The notes under the pieces are model-generated. The model saw nothing but the letters and a program-made list of their open reading frames with translations, had not been told where the DNA came from and ran no database searches. A program made the translations under genes and the position numbers. From the NCBI GenBank assembly GCA_016209245.1, contig JACQWN010000294.1, forward strand, positions 1-24,000: a DNA stretch of 24,000 nt, written 5' to 3'. The first letter of the stretch is position 1; each line of letters begins with the position of its first letter. Shown here piece after piece: positions 7,191-15,545 of this stretch. Origin of the DNA: Bacteroidia bacterium. Its GTDB lineage: Bacteria; Bacteroidota; Bacteroidia; Bacteroidales; BM523.

Positions 7191-9929
7191 TTAAAAAGGT
7201 ATTTTAATTATAAATTCAATGCCTTTACCGGTTGTACTTTCACATTTTATAGTTCCTTTCAGTTTCTGCGTGACAAGATTATACACAATGTTCAACCCGA
7301 GGCCCGTGCCTGTTTGTTTGTTGGTGGTGAAGAAAGGGTCGAAAATTTTGGGAAGGTTTTCGGCAGGGATACCGCAACCGTTGTCTATATATTGTATATG
7401 TAAGGATGAACGGTGGTTGCTGAGCGGAGTCGAAGCACCGTTCGTCCCTACATATACAATAATTGTTATATCGCCTGTATCCATTTCACGAAAACCATGA
7501 CGAATGCTGTTTAGTATCAGATTGGTGATTATCTGCGCATAAATGCCCGGGTAGCTGTCAATTTCTAGCTCCTGATTGCAATCAATGGTTGTGGTTATTT
7601 GTTTTTTGCCGAATTCCGGCTTCAGACTGAACAGAATATCTTCGATATAGGGCTTTAGCAGGAATTTGCGCTTTTCCTCTGTTATTTGGTCAACCGAAAC
7701 TTGTTTGAAGCTGCGGACAAGCTCGCCGGGGCGGTTCATGTTTTTCAGAACGAGGGATCCTGTCTGATAAACATTTTCGAGGTACTCCTCGAGTTGTTGT
7801 CTTGTCATTTGTCCGCCTTTGTACAACGTTGCGAATTGTTTTGTCTGCTCGACAAGCGATGAGGAAGCCGTAATTCCGATACCAACCGGGGTATTAATTT
7901 CATGGGCAATACCGGCGACGAGGCTGCCGAGTGAAGCCATTTTTTTTGATTCGATGAGTTGTTCCTGGGTTTGACGTAATTCCGTCAGTGTAAAATCAAG
8001 CTTATCCCGTTGAGTAGCAATTTCATCACGATTGGCTTGTATTTGGTCACGTTGTGTGCGTATTTCCTCGTTTTGCTGATTAAGGGCGATATTTTTTTCA
8101 TCAACTAACGCCTTTTGTTCCTCAATAGTACGCTTTTGCCTGCGTGTAATACGCAAGCGATGAACTACAAACACTGCAAACACGACCATAAACAGAAAAC
8201 CGAGAACAGTAAACAAAATAACCAGCTTTTGCCTTTTCCCATGTTCTTTTTGCCTGAGTAATTCTGAACGTTGTAACTCCTTCTCTTTGCTCAATTTTTC
8301 AATTTGCAGTTGCTTTTTTTCCGCTTCAAACTTTTTTTCCGCTTCGGCTATTGATTTTATTTTTTCTTCTTTGAACATGCTGTCTTTGGTTGCAATAAAA
8401 ATATCAGCATATTGCATCGCCATTTTATAGTACTCCGCCGAAGCTTTGGCGGAGGCGGAATTGCCAAGCTTCTTATAAGCATTCATTATTGATTCTGCAG
8501 CGCGATTTTCAGTGGGTAAAGCATCAATTTCCACGGCTAATTCATAAGCTTTATTTCCATATTCGAGCGATTTTTTCAGGAAATCAATACGTTGTTTTTC
8601 ATTCTTTGCAACGGAATCGGCAAGTGAAATGTACAAAGACGCTATATTGTCCAAATTTATCACTATTCCTTCTTTGATATTTATTTCATAACATATTTTC
8701 AGCGATTGATTATATTGGCGGATAGCATTATCGTATAAACCTTGATATTTATATATAGTGCCAATATTGCAATAACAATGTGCCATTCCAACCTTGTCTC
8801 CGAGCTCTTCTGCAATGCTAAGTGATTTATAAAAATATTCAATTGCCTTTTCATAGTTGCATTGTATTTGATAAATTATACCAATATTATTATAGTTTTT
8901 AGACATGCTATTTTTATCGCCAATTTCTTCAGAAATTTTAAGCGAACTGAAAAAATATTCAATAGCTTTTGGATAATCGCTTTGTTCTCTAGAAATGTTA
9001 CCAATATTGCCATAACAATTAGATATCCCGTTTTTGTCTCCAAGTTCTTCTGAAATTTTTAAAGATTTCAGATAATATTCTATTGCCTTATCGTAACTGC
9101 CCTGGTCTTTGTGAATATTGCCGATATTAATGTAACAGGTTGATATATCAACTTTATGACCTGTTTCATCAAATATTTTTAAAGATTTAAAATAATAATC
9201 AATTGCCTGAACATAGTTACCCTGGTCAGAATGAATAATTCCGAGATTTCCATAACATTTTGCCATACCGATTTTGTCTCCAAGTTCCTCAGCAATTTTT
9301 AAAGATTTAAGAAAGTATTCAAACGCTTGAGCATAATTGCCCTGGCCTTTGTAAACATTGCCAATGTTGCCATAGCATTTGAATAATCCATCTTTATTTC
9401 CTGATTTTATGAGAATATTCAAAGCTTTTTGAAAATATCCGAGAGCCTGAGTGTAGTCGCCCATATCGGAATAAATGAATCCGAGATTAGTGAAAGAGGC
9501 GGACATTCCTTTTTCGTTTTTTATCGCTTCGTCTATTTTTAAAGATTTAAGAGAATATGAAATCGCTTTATTATTGTCGCCTTGTAGTGAGTATATGAGA
9601 CTAATACTGCTTAAGGAAGATGCTTTGAGCTTTGCAATAGCGGTTGTAATCGTATTTTGTCCTTTCTGAGATATTTGCTCCATTTCCGCTTTGTTGGCTA
9701 ATTCTAATGCTTTATTGTAATATAAAAGCGCAGTATCGGGTATTATATATTCATAGGCATCCCCTATATCGAGATAGAGTTTTATGCGTGTTGTGTCGTG
9801 CTTGGCTTTGTTATACTTATTCCATAACGAGTCTAATTTTTTTGTATCCTGGGTGTGAACAGAAATTGCAAAATAAAAAATGAAAATAGCAAACAGCAAA
9901 ATGAAGATTTTGGAATTTATGTTTTGCAT
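7191..9929 (-). CDS. TPR-containing sensor histidine kinase
   Basis: This is a 912-residue membrane sensor. An N-terminal hydrophobic signal or anchor (8-25) is followed by a periplasmic array of about eight to nine TPRs (~105-430), each near YGNIGNIxxxQGxYxxAIEYY. A coiled coil (~520-567) leads to a transmembrane helix (569-591) and a second coiled coil (598-660). The HisKA-type dimer helix follows, with phospho-acceptor H676 in GIAHEINTP, then a HATPase domain with N box NLILNSIRHGF (803-813), G1 box DNGCGIP (849-855) and G2 box GTGLGLNI (874-881). No receiver or DNA-binding domain is attached and no response regulator lies nearby, so it is an orphan kinase. It begins 21 bp after the end of the S74 YadA-type gene on the same strand, so the two are probably co-transcribed. 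Two GC-rich repeats lie in frame inside it (residues 491-498 and about 823-847). Confidence 0.92.
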   Translation of the reverse strand: MQNINSKIFILLFAIFIFYFAISVHTQDTKKLDSLWNKYNKAKHDTTRIKLYLDIGDAYEYIIPDTALLYYNKALELANKAEMEQISQKGQNTITTAIAKLKASSLSSISLIYSLQGDNNKAISYSLKSLKIDEAIKNEKGMSASFTNLGFIYSDMGDYTQALGYFQKALNILIKSGNKDGLFKCYGNIGNVYKGQGNYAQAFEYFLKSLKIAEELGDKIGMAKCYGNLGIIHSDQGNYVQAIDYYFKSLKIFDETGHKVDISTCYINIGNIHKDQGSYDKAIEYYLKSLKISEELGDKNGISNCYGNIGNISREQSDYPKAIEYFFSSLKISEEIGDKNSMSKNYNNIGIIYQIQCNYEKAIEYFYKSLSIAEELGDKVGMAHCYCNIGTIYKYQGLYDNAIRQYNQSLKICYEINIKEGIVINLDNIASLYISLADSVAKNEKQRIDFLKKSLEYGNKAYELAVEIDALPTENRAAESIMNAYKKLGNSASAKASAEYYKMAMQYADIFIATKDSMFKEEKIKSIAEAEKKFEAEKKQLQIEKLSKEKELQRSELLRQKEHGKRQKLVILFTVLGFLFMVVFAVFVVHRLRITRRQKRTIEEQKALVDEKNIALNQQNEEIRTQRDQIQANRDEIATQRDKLDFTLTELRQTQEQLIESKKMASLGSLVAGIAHEINTPVGIGITASSSLVEQTKQFATLYKGGQMTRQQLEEYLENVYQTGSLVLKNMNRPGELVRSFKQVSVDQITEEKRKFLLKPYIEDILFSLKPEFGKKQITTTIDCNQELEIDSYPGIYAQIITNLILNSIRHGFREMDTGDITIIVYVGTNGASTPLSNHRSSLHIQYIDNGCGIPAENLPKIFDPFFTTNKQTGTGLGLNIVYNLVTQKLKGTIKCESTTGKGIEFIIKIPF
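7390..7461. repeat. Palindromic repeat inside the kinase ATP-binding domain
   Basis: Arms 7390-7415 and 7436-7461 (26 nt each, two mismatches) flank a 20-nt loop whose core is GCTGAGCGGAGTCGAAG. That core is like a dispersed repeat I know from many Bacteroidota genomes. It is in frame and encodes roughly residues 823-847 of the kinase (GTNGASTPLSNHRSS), between two beta strands of the HATPase fold. Confidence 0.8.
8433..8460. repeat. GC-rich palindrome inside the kinase TPR region
   Basis: CTCCGCCGAAG at 8433-8443 and CTTTGGCGGAG at 8444-8454 form a 22-bp palindrome with one mismatched pair, followed by GCGGAA. It is translated as SASAKASA (residues 491-498), a low-complexity peptide unlike the surrounding TPR helix, and resembles short repeats dispersed in many environmental bacterial genomes. 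Confidence 0.65.
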
Positions 9930-9950
9930 TTTTTCTCTATTTAGCCTGCA

Positions 9951-12575
9951 TTATTCAAATTCTTTTTTTTGATTAACTTTTTTTATTGATTCTATTTCTG
10001 CTTTCAACTTGTCAATTTCATTTGACAATGTGTTACAGTATAATTTCAAATTTTGGTTTTCAGCTTTAAGCGACTCGATTTCAGAGGTATTATTATTCAA
10101 TGTTTCACTGTGTTTTTTGACCTGTTCCAATAGCAAAACTGAAAGTAAAGAATATTGAACGCCGTCCGGTACAAGTTTTTCCGACAAGCTGCCGGGGTTA
10201 ATGATTCTTTCAGGTGACCATTCCACCAATTCAGGAATCACATCAGCTACTTCTTCGGCCACCAGTCCGAAATGTACTGAATTGTCATCTTTGCTGCGGT
10301 ATGAAACAGGATGCAGTTTATAGATATTTTCAGTATTAATTTTAAGATCGTCAATATCTTTTTTATAACGTGCCGAGGAAGTGCTTCTCATGAGTCTGCC
10401 GGATGAATTAATATAAAGGTTTGCCGAGCTGGCCGTGGTATGATTATATACATTTGGCATATATATACTGCCGTCGGTCACATTCATATTGAATGCCCAG
10501 CAGAACGCGTTTTCACCCCAGATCCCAATGAAATCGTCGGTGTTCATGCCAATAAAAGCACTGTTTGAGCCAGCGATAGTCGTGTACCAGCAACCTGCGG
10601 AAACAGACCCGTCGCTTACGAAACGGCTACGGCCTTTTACATCGAGACTATATGCAGGAGTCACTACTTTTATTCCAACTGGTTTTGCGAAGTAATTGGA
10701 GGTAGCGCCAGAACCCCAGCTATAATACGTTCCATTGAACCATAGAGCTTCGGTCCCGTTAACACGAAGTGCTATGCCGCTGGAAACGCCGTTGTTCAGA
10801 TTGCATGTTCCTGAAACATCCAATAGATAAGAAGGCGATGATATTCCAATACCAACATTTCCATTTTTTAATACAGTAATAGCATTGCTTCTTGCCCCAT
10901 CACTTGACCCATTACCGATAATAAAAAGCGGATCCGTAGATACCCACCCATCTGTTGTTCCGGATATTACATTGTATCTACCGATAACAAAAGAAGAGTG
11001 GGGTTGTGCTGTAGTATAGATTCCCATTGCCGTGGAATACCTACCGCTGGCTCTTGTATAGTACCCCATTGCCGTGGATATAAAACCGCTGGCTGTTGTT
11101 TCACATCCCATTGCCGTGGAATAATATTCACTGGCTGTTGTATGTCTTCCCATTGCAGTGGAAACTAAGCCGCTGGCTGCTGTTTCATATCCCATTGCCG
11201 TGGAAATATCCCCGATGGCCCTTGTAGAATATCCCATTGCCGTGGAATGATTCCCACTGGCTGTTGTCATATACCCTATTGTCGTGGAACCAGAACCGCT
11301 GGCTTTTGTATAAGCCCCCATTGCCGTGGAATACCAACCACTGGCTTTGGTTTTATAGCCCATAGATAAAGAAAATAGGTTTATGGCGGAATCATTCGTT
11401 CCAAAAGCCATTGCTCCTTCTGCTAAAGCCTGCGAACCTAAACCAAAAGCAAAAGAATAATTACCTGATGCTTTAGTAACCGTTCCTGTTGGACCTAAAG
11501 AGTCCCTTCCAACATATCCAAAGGCAAAACTACCAATACCTCTTGCTTCTGTGAATGCACCGAATGAGTATGCATCCAGGTTCAACGCTTTGGCACCATC
11601 GCCAAAAGCAAAAGAATTAAGTGAACTTGCAACTGCATTTTTACCAATAGCAGTTGAGTAATCGCCTCTTGCAATTGGTTTATACCCTAATGCCTGCGAC
11701 CAGTCACCAATAGATTTAGATTCAAAACCGGAAGCAAAAGAATTTTTTCCTACACTATCCTTGCTTTCAATGATGACCTGTCCTGTAAGAAATGCGTTTT
11801 TATTTGGATAGAACAAAATTCTTGGTTCGCTTGGGTTAATGATTTCGGAAGTATCGTACTTAACACTTAAAAATTCAGAATTGATTTCTTTAGTCAGGCT
11901 GAATCCCCCTACGGCAAAACCTCCTTTGCTGCCGGAAGCTTTAGCGCCAGGCGATTCTTCAATATAAATACGGACACTGTCAGGAGTAACCCGTAAATAT
12001 TCATTTGTAATTTCTTTTGTCAGGCTGAACCCACCAACTGCGAAACCGCTGCGGCTGCCTGCTGCTTTGACAGTAGGATCGTCGGCAACATAAACGCGAA
12101 CACCCTGTGAATAAACTGCGAAGACCGTATCGCCACTACTGTTTAGCACTTCAAATAATGGAGCATTGCTGGAAAGCGGAACATCGCCTTTTACTTCAAG
12201 CTTACCGACAGGTGCTGTAGTTCCGACGCCGACATGGTGTGATGTGTTAGTAAGAAAAACGTTTGAGCCGGATAAACTCCAGATATTGCTTGGATTTCCA
12301 TACGTAATGTTGACCCAGCCGGCGCCGTTATAAAAATAATAGCTATTCAGGTCGGAATCAAATACAAGCAGACCTGTCGCCGGAGTGCTTATTGTTGTTC
12401 GCTGAATTGTTGTTAACCTTGGGGTAAGAAAACCCTTAGTTGACGATTTCACATCGAGCATGGCCGAGGGATGAGCTGTATAGCCATCGTCGTCGGTGAT
12501 AGCGATGTTTTGGGAATAGCCAGTTAAGGTTAAGGTTAAGGTTAAGGTCAAGGACATTAATGGAAATTTTTTCAT
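9951..12575 (-). CDS. YadA-head-like protein with S74 chaperone domain, copy C, intact
   Basis: This is an 874-residue exported fibre protein. The signal peptide (1-22) contains an LTLTLTLTLT stretch encoded by a hexanucleotide repeat. The shared N-terminal domain (23-125) is followed by two GFAVGGFSLTK modules (178-227). YadA-type head repeats extend from ~280 to 525; residues ~407-520 are regular 14-residue units (STAMGxxTxASGxx) encoded by 42-bp tandem repeats. VGIG-type motifs follow (~575, ~633). The C-terminus is a Peptidase_S74 intramolecular chaperone (~731-820): in the S-S-A-R-Y-K motif, S733 and K738 match the self-cleaving Ser-Lys dyad described for phage endosialidases. A coiled coil (821-872) ends the protein. 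In known families S74 drives trimer assembly and is then released. The TPR kinase follows 21 bp downstream. The start ATG is at 12575. Confidence 0.9.
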   Translation of the reverse strand: MKKFPLMSLTLTLTLTLTGYSQNIAITDDDGYTAHPSAMLDVKSSTKGFLTPRLTTIQRTTISTPATGLLVFDSDLNSYYFYNGAGWVNITYGNPSNIWSLSGSNVFLTNTSHHVGVGTTAPVGKLEVKGDVPLSSNAPLFEVLNSSGDTVFAVYSQGVRVYVADDPTVKAAGSRSGFAVGGFSLTKEITNEYLRVTPDSVRIYIEESPGAKASGSKGGFAVGGFSLTKEINSEFLSVKYDTSEIINPSEPRILFYPNKNAFLTGQVIIESKDSVGKNSFASGFESKSIGDWSQALGYKPIARGDYSTAIGKNAVASSLNSFAFGDGAKALNLDAYSFGAFTEARGIGSFAFGYVGRDSLGPTGTVTKASGNYSFAFGLGSQALAEGAMAFGTNDSAINLFSLSMGYKTKASGWYSTAMGAYTKASGSGSTTIGYMTTASGNHSTAMGYSTRAIGDISTAMGYETAASGLVSTAMGRHTTASEYYSTAMGCETTASGFISTAMGYYTRASGRYSTAMGIYTTAQPHSSFVIGRYNVISGTTDGWVSTDPLFIIGNGSSDGARSNAITVLKNGNVGIGISSPSYLLDVSGTCNLNNGVSSGIALRVNGTEALWFNGTYYSWGSGATSNYFAKPVGIKVVTPAYSLDVKGRSRFVSDGSVSAGCWYTTIAGSNSAFIGMNTDDFIGIWGENAFCWAFNMNVTDGSIYMPNVYNHTTASSANLYINSSGRLMRSTSSARYKKDIDDLKINTENIYKLHPVSYRSKDDNSVHFGLVAEEVADVIPELVEWSPERIINPGSLSEKLVPDGVQYSLLSVLLLEQVKKHSETLNNNTSEIESLKAENQNLKLYCNTLSNEIDKLKAEIESIKKVNQKKEFE
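11025..11360. repeat. 42-bp tandem repeat array in copy C
   Basis: The motif cCATTGCCGTGGA recurs with its reference C at 11025, 11067, 11109, 11151, 11193, 11235, 11277 and 11319, with a weaker ninth start at 11361. The period is exactly 42 bp. Each unit encodes one 14-residue YadA-type head repeat, so gain or loss of units keeps the frame. Confidence 0.9.
12523..12552. repeat. GTTAAG hexanucleotide microsatellite (copy C signal peptide)
   Basis: Four perfect GTTAAG units plus one GTCAAG lie inside the signal peptide and encode its Leu-Thr hydrophobic stretch. Copy D has five perfect units plus GCTAAG at the same place, so the unit number differs between paralogues without changing frame. 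Confidence 0.85.
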
Positions 12576-12760
12576 AACGATATAGATTTAATTAATTATT
12601 TTTAATTACTGTTTAACTATCTAATAACAGATTCCTCGCTTCGCTCGGAATGACAATGTATACCTGAACTGTAACATTAGCTCAATAAATAAAGAGCGAA
12701 AATTAATAAAAATAGTTGCATTAAAAATTTTTTTGTGTAAAAATGAATGTGGAGAGTGCG
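12576..12760. promoter_or_regulatory. Upstream region of copy C with a conserved block and one repeat
   Basis: The block from about 12681 to 12740 (CTCAATAAATAAA, then GCGAAAATTAATAAAAATAG, then an A/T run) is shared with the region upstream of copy D at 18083-18190. It probably holds the promoter; no convincing TAnnTTTG box is seen on the minus strand. A repeat at 12629-12656 (ATTCCTCGCTTCGCTCGGAA) is of a type common between genes in Bacteroidota. Confidence 0.45.
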
Positions 12761-12787
12761 TAGAGTTTCACTAAAGGTGAAACTCTA
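12761..12787 (-). terminator. Hairpin downstream of the T9SS gene
   Basis: TAGAGTTTCAC (12761-12771) and GTGAAACTCTA (12777-12787) form a perfect 11-bp stem with a 5-nt loop, 20 bp after the stop of the T9SS-tailed gene. No U tract follows directly, so it is a terminator-like or mRNA-stabilising hairpin rather than a textbook terminator. Confidence 0.55.
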
Positions 12788-12807
12788 TGTAAATAATCAG
12801 GAAAATC

Positions 12808-15281
12808 TTATTTTACTGCGATTTTGAACGTGACAATTTTATCAGTCCCCTGTACTTGCAAGAAGTACAATCCTTGTGAGATATCAGCCAGACTAATTCG
12901 CATCAGTGAAGTATTAATGGAATGGGTATAAATTTGCCTTCCGGTCAGGTCAGATAAAACTATATTCGTATTAACCGGAAATTCTCTAAATTGGATGAAA
13001 AGTTCTGTTTTTGCCGGGTTAGGATAAACAATTATTCCATTGGATACATTTCCTTTATCCGGTGAAATATCGGTTGCATGTGCAATGGTGTTTATTGTTG
13101 TATTTGTAACCACAGCAGGATTATAATCAAAAAAGATGTTTGCAGTATTAGTAATCATCGTACCTCCGGGCAGGTTTGCTTTGGGTTTGATACTATAACT
13201 GACAAATCCCTGACTTGCTGTGAGATTTGTCGTGCTGTCGGGCAGCATGATATACGGAAATGAAAAGGTATAGATATTTTCATCTCTATAAAATTCCATA
13301 TAATGGCTTGATGTAAGAATATTTATTGTCCCGATATTAAGATTTGCATCAATAGTGTCAACAATGAAAATATTGTAAGCAGTATCGGAACCTGAGTTCT
13401 GAAAATGAATAATGTATGTAAGCAAATCATCAGGCTGGATAAAACCTTAGGGTGTGTCGCTCTTAGGCAATGTTTCTTTTTCGTTTGGGTCCCAGGAATT
13501 GGTTATAATGAAATCCTCCGTTATAAAGTTGTTGTCCGGATTAGAGTCATCCGATGCAGGTTCAAGAATCAGGGTCGTGTGAATAGTATCACCCTCCTGA
13601 GCTGAGGTAGCAGTTGTAATATAAATCGTTGTATAATTCCACCAATCAAGAACAGAGATATTGTAAAAATTCCAAATTATTGTGTCGCCTGAAATAGCAT
13701 TTGGAGCTGGGAATATACTATCAATAGTCAGAAAACCGGGATTATCAATTATGAATTTAGCTGTGCCGCTAAACGCCATCCCCAGACGAAACCCTGCAAA
13801 TCATAACCCGAAGTGCAGCCAAGTGCAAAATTATAGTCGAGCGATGGATTATCAGTACTAAAATTATAATATCCTGACTCAGGGCATGACAGAGGTAAGT
13901 TATCGAGTGGATAAAAATTGTAATAAGGGTCGAACATTATCTTATTGCTTACCGGACAAATATTCGGAAAGCTGAACCAGTAATCGCCGTTGGTATCGGT
14001 ATAAGCCCAATTGTCCCAATAAACATTATAACATGGACTGTAATAAAATGAAGAATCATAATATAAAGAATCATAATCATAAGGGATATAAAGCCAGACA
14101 TCTGATACGCCGGCTTCATCAGTATCAGGAATGCAATCTCCATCTTCATCAATAAATACTTTTCCGCCTATGGTAACGCAATGGTCGGCAATATAAGCAA
14201 TTGATGCTGCAGTATCTGTATAGCCATCAGGAAATGTGACAGTCGAGGTTACAGTGTAGGTCCCCGCCTGTGAATATTTATGAACGGCGTCAAACCAGAA
14301 ATACGGCGGGCAGAAATATCCCCACCACCACCAGTCTATTTGATTAGGAATTGTAGCTTGGTACATAGTATCATTTCCATCACCAAAATCTATATTTATA
14401 ATGAATACATCTGAAAAAGATTGAAAAAATGGATAGTAAAGCTCGAAATAAAAATAATTACCGTAATCATTAAGAACACCATTCCAGCAATATTGACCGC
14501 TGTATGAATCAAAATAAGTTATCGAAGGAGAAGGAGGAGCTCCCGGATAAATAGTAATCGGTTCATAATATGATTGGGATACTATGTCTCCAGTCGAAGT
14601 AATAACTGTGCAGGTTGGAGTATAAATACCAGGAGAAGAATAAGCATGTAATGCCAAGGCGATAAAATCATAACACTCATAAGTGGATAGAGAATCATTG
14701 AAGTAATTCCAATAGCAAAACGGATTGAGTGTTGTATCGGCTCCGTCGCCGAAATTAATTATTACAGTAATATCGCTTGTATCCTGTGGATAATCAATCC
14801 AAATATATGCGGAGAACAAGAACGCGACATCGGTTGTAAAGCATGAAGAATCCCAGCAATAATAGCAATAGTTATAAAAGTAGAGATAAATATTTGATGA
14901 ATCCGATTTATGCTTATGAATAAAATCTATTTGTTCGGCCGGTGTGGGCTTTTTATTTTTATTGAAATTCGCTTCGCTGATATTTATTGATATTTGTTCG
15001 CTTCGCTCACGAAATTTTTGGATATTTGCTCCTGGAAATTTTTTCTGTTGAAGATTTTGTTTTGCATTTAAGTAATGTTGATATTTCCCGGGATTTTTAG
15101 ATAAATCGAGTTGAAGTTTTTGAACTGTTCGCGAGTTTTTCACATTGGCAAAATTGGGCATTCCCTTCCCGGAAATGTATTGTTTTTGAGCAGATGCCAT
15201 GAATAAAAACAATATGCAAAATGCGGCTGTCACATTTATTCTTAATAAATGTATAAACAAGGAAGAAGTCAAAGTTTTCAT
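12808..15281 (-). pseudogene. T9SS-secreted PKD/SdrD-type protein, frameshift plus nonsense
   Basis: Three open segments form one broken gene. The first (ATG 15281 down to 13749) has a signal peptide (1-32), two PKD-like domains (INFGDGADT at ~175; IDFGDGNDT at ~297) and an SdrD B-like domain starting GGKVFIDEDGDCIPDTDEAG (373-392). It is strikingly rich in Tyr and Trp (IDWWWWGYF). At 13774-13778, after GFVWGW, the frame changes to FSGTAKFIIDNPGF; related proteins as I recall them have about 20 more residues here, so a deletion is likely. That segment ends WDPNEKETLPKSDTP at an in-frame TAA (13449-13447). The third segment continues in the same frame with QPDDLLTYIIHFQNSG (a DUF11-like domain) and a type A T9SS sorting domain (YPNPAKTELFIQF, LTGRQIY, GLYFLQVQG). 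The native protein would be a large exported surface protein. A hairpin follows the gene. Confidence 0.85.
14968..15007. repeat. Paired TTCGCTTCGCT motif inside the T9SS gene
   Basis: TTCGCTTCGCT occurs at 14968-14978 and 14997-15007, 29 bp apart, with a shared ATATTT between them. It encodes the ERSEQISINISEANF stretch (residues ~92-106), which looks repeat-derived. The motif resembles the TCGCTTCGCTC core seen between genes at 12637-12647. Confidence 0.4.
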
Positions 15282-15545
15282 AAAAAATAGGTTTTAAGTT
15301 AATATGTTATACGAAAAATTTATATATAAGTTACATGATATTTTATATTAATACTTGTTATTAAGACAATATTCTTTGTAAAAAAGTTGCCTTTATCCTG
15401 TAAAATTAATTCACGTGAGGCATCGGAAAAATAGACACTTTTCAAACGGTAAGTTTCAGTTAATAAACAGTAAGTTTCACTTGACAAACAGTAAGTGAAA
15501 CAGGATGGATTGTGACATTTTCCGGTTAAAAAGCTGAAAATGAAA
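15282..15545. repeat. Intergenic 21-bp tandem repeat, three copies
   Basis: Within this 264-bp gap the unit AAACrGTAAGTttca starts at 15444, 15465 and 15486, exactly 21 bp apart. The last two copies contain a perfect inverted repeat, GTTTCACTT (15474-15482) and AAGTGAAAC (15493-15501). The rest (15282-15440) is very AT-rich upstream sequence of the T9SS gene with no clear promoter box. Confidence 0.75.

Noticed and set aside
8862..9053. Plus-strand ORFs opposite the TPR kinase
   Set aside because: These are antisense shadows of the repetitive TPR coding region.
11025..11360. CRISPR-like array because of regular repeats
   Set aside because: The 42-bp units have no unique spacers, are fully coding and give 14-residue YadA-type head repeats.
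12523..12552. Telomere-like GTTAAG repeats
   Set aside because: They are inside a signal peptide coding region with Leu-Thr codons, in the same place as in a paralogue.
12808..13425. Separate small T9SS-tailed gene
   Set aside because: The frame is continuous with the upstream segment except for one TAA, and the DUF11-like domain begins before the apparent start.
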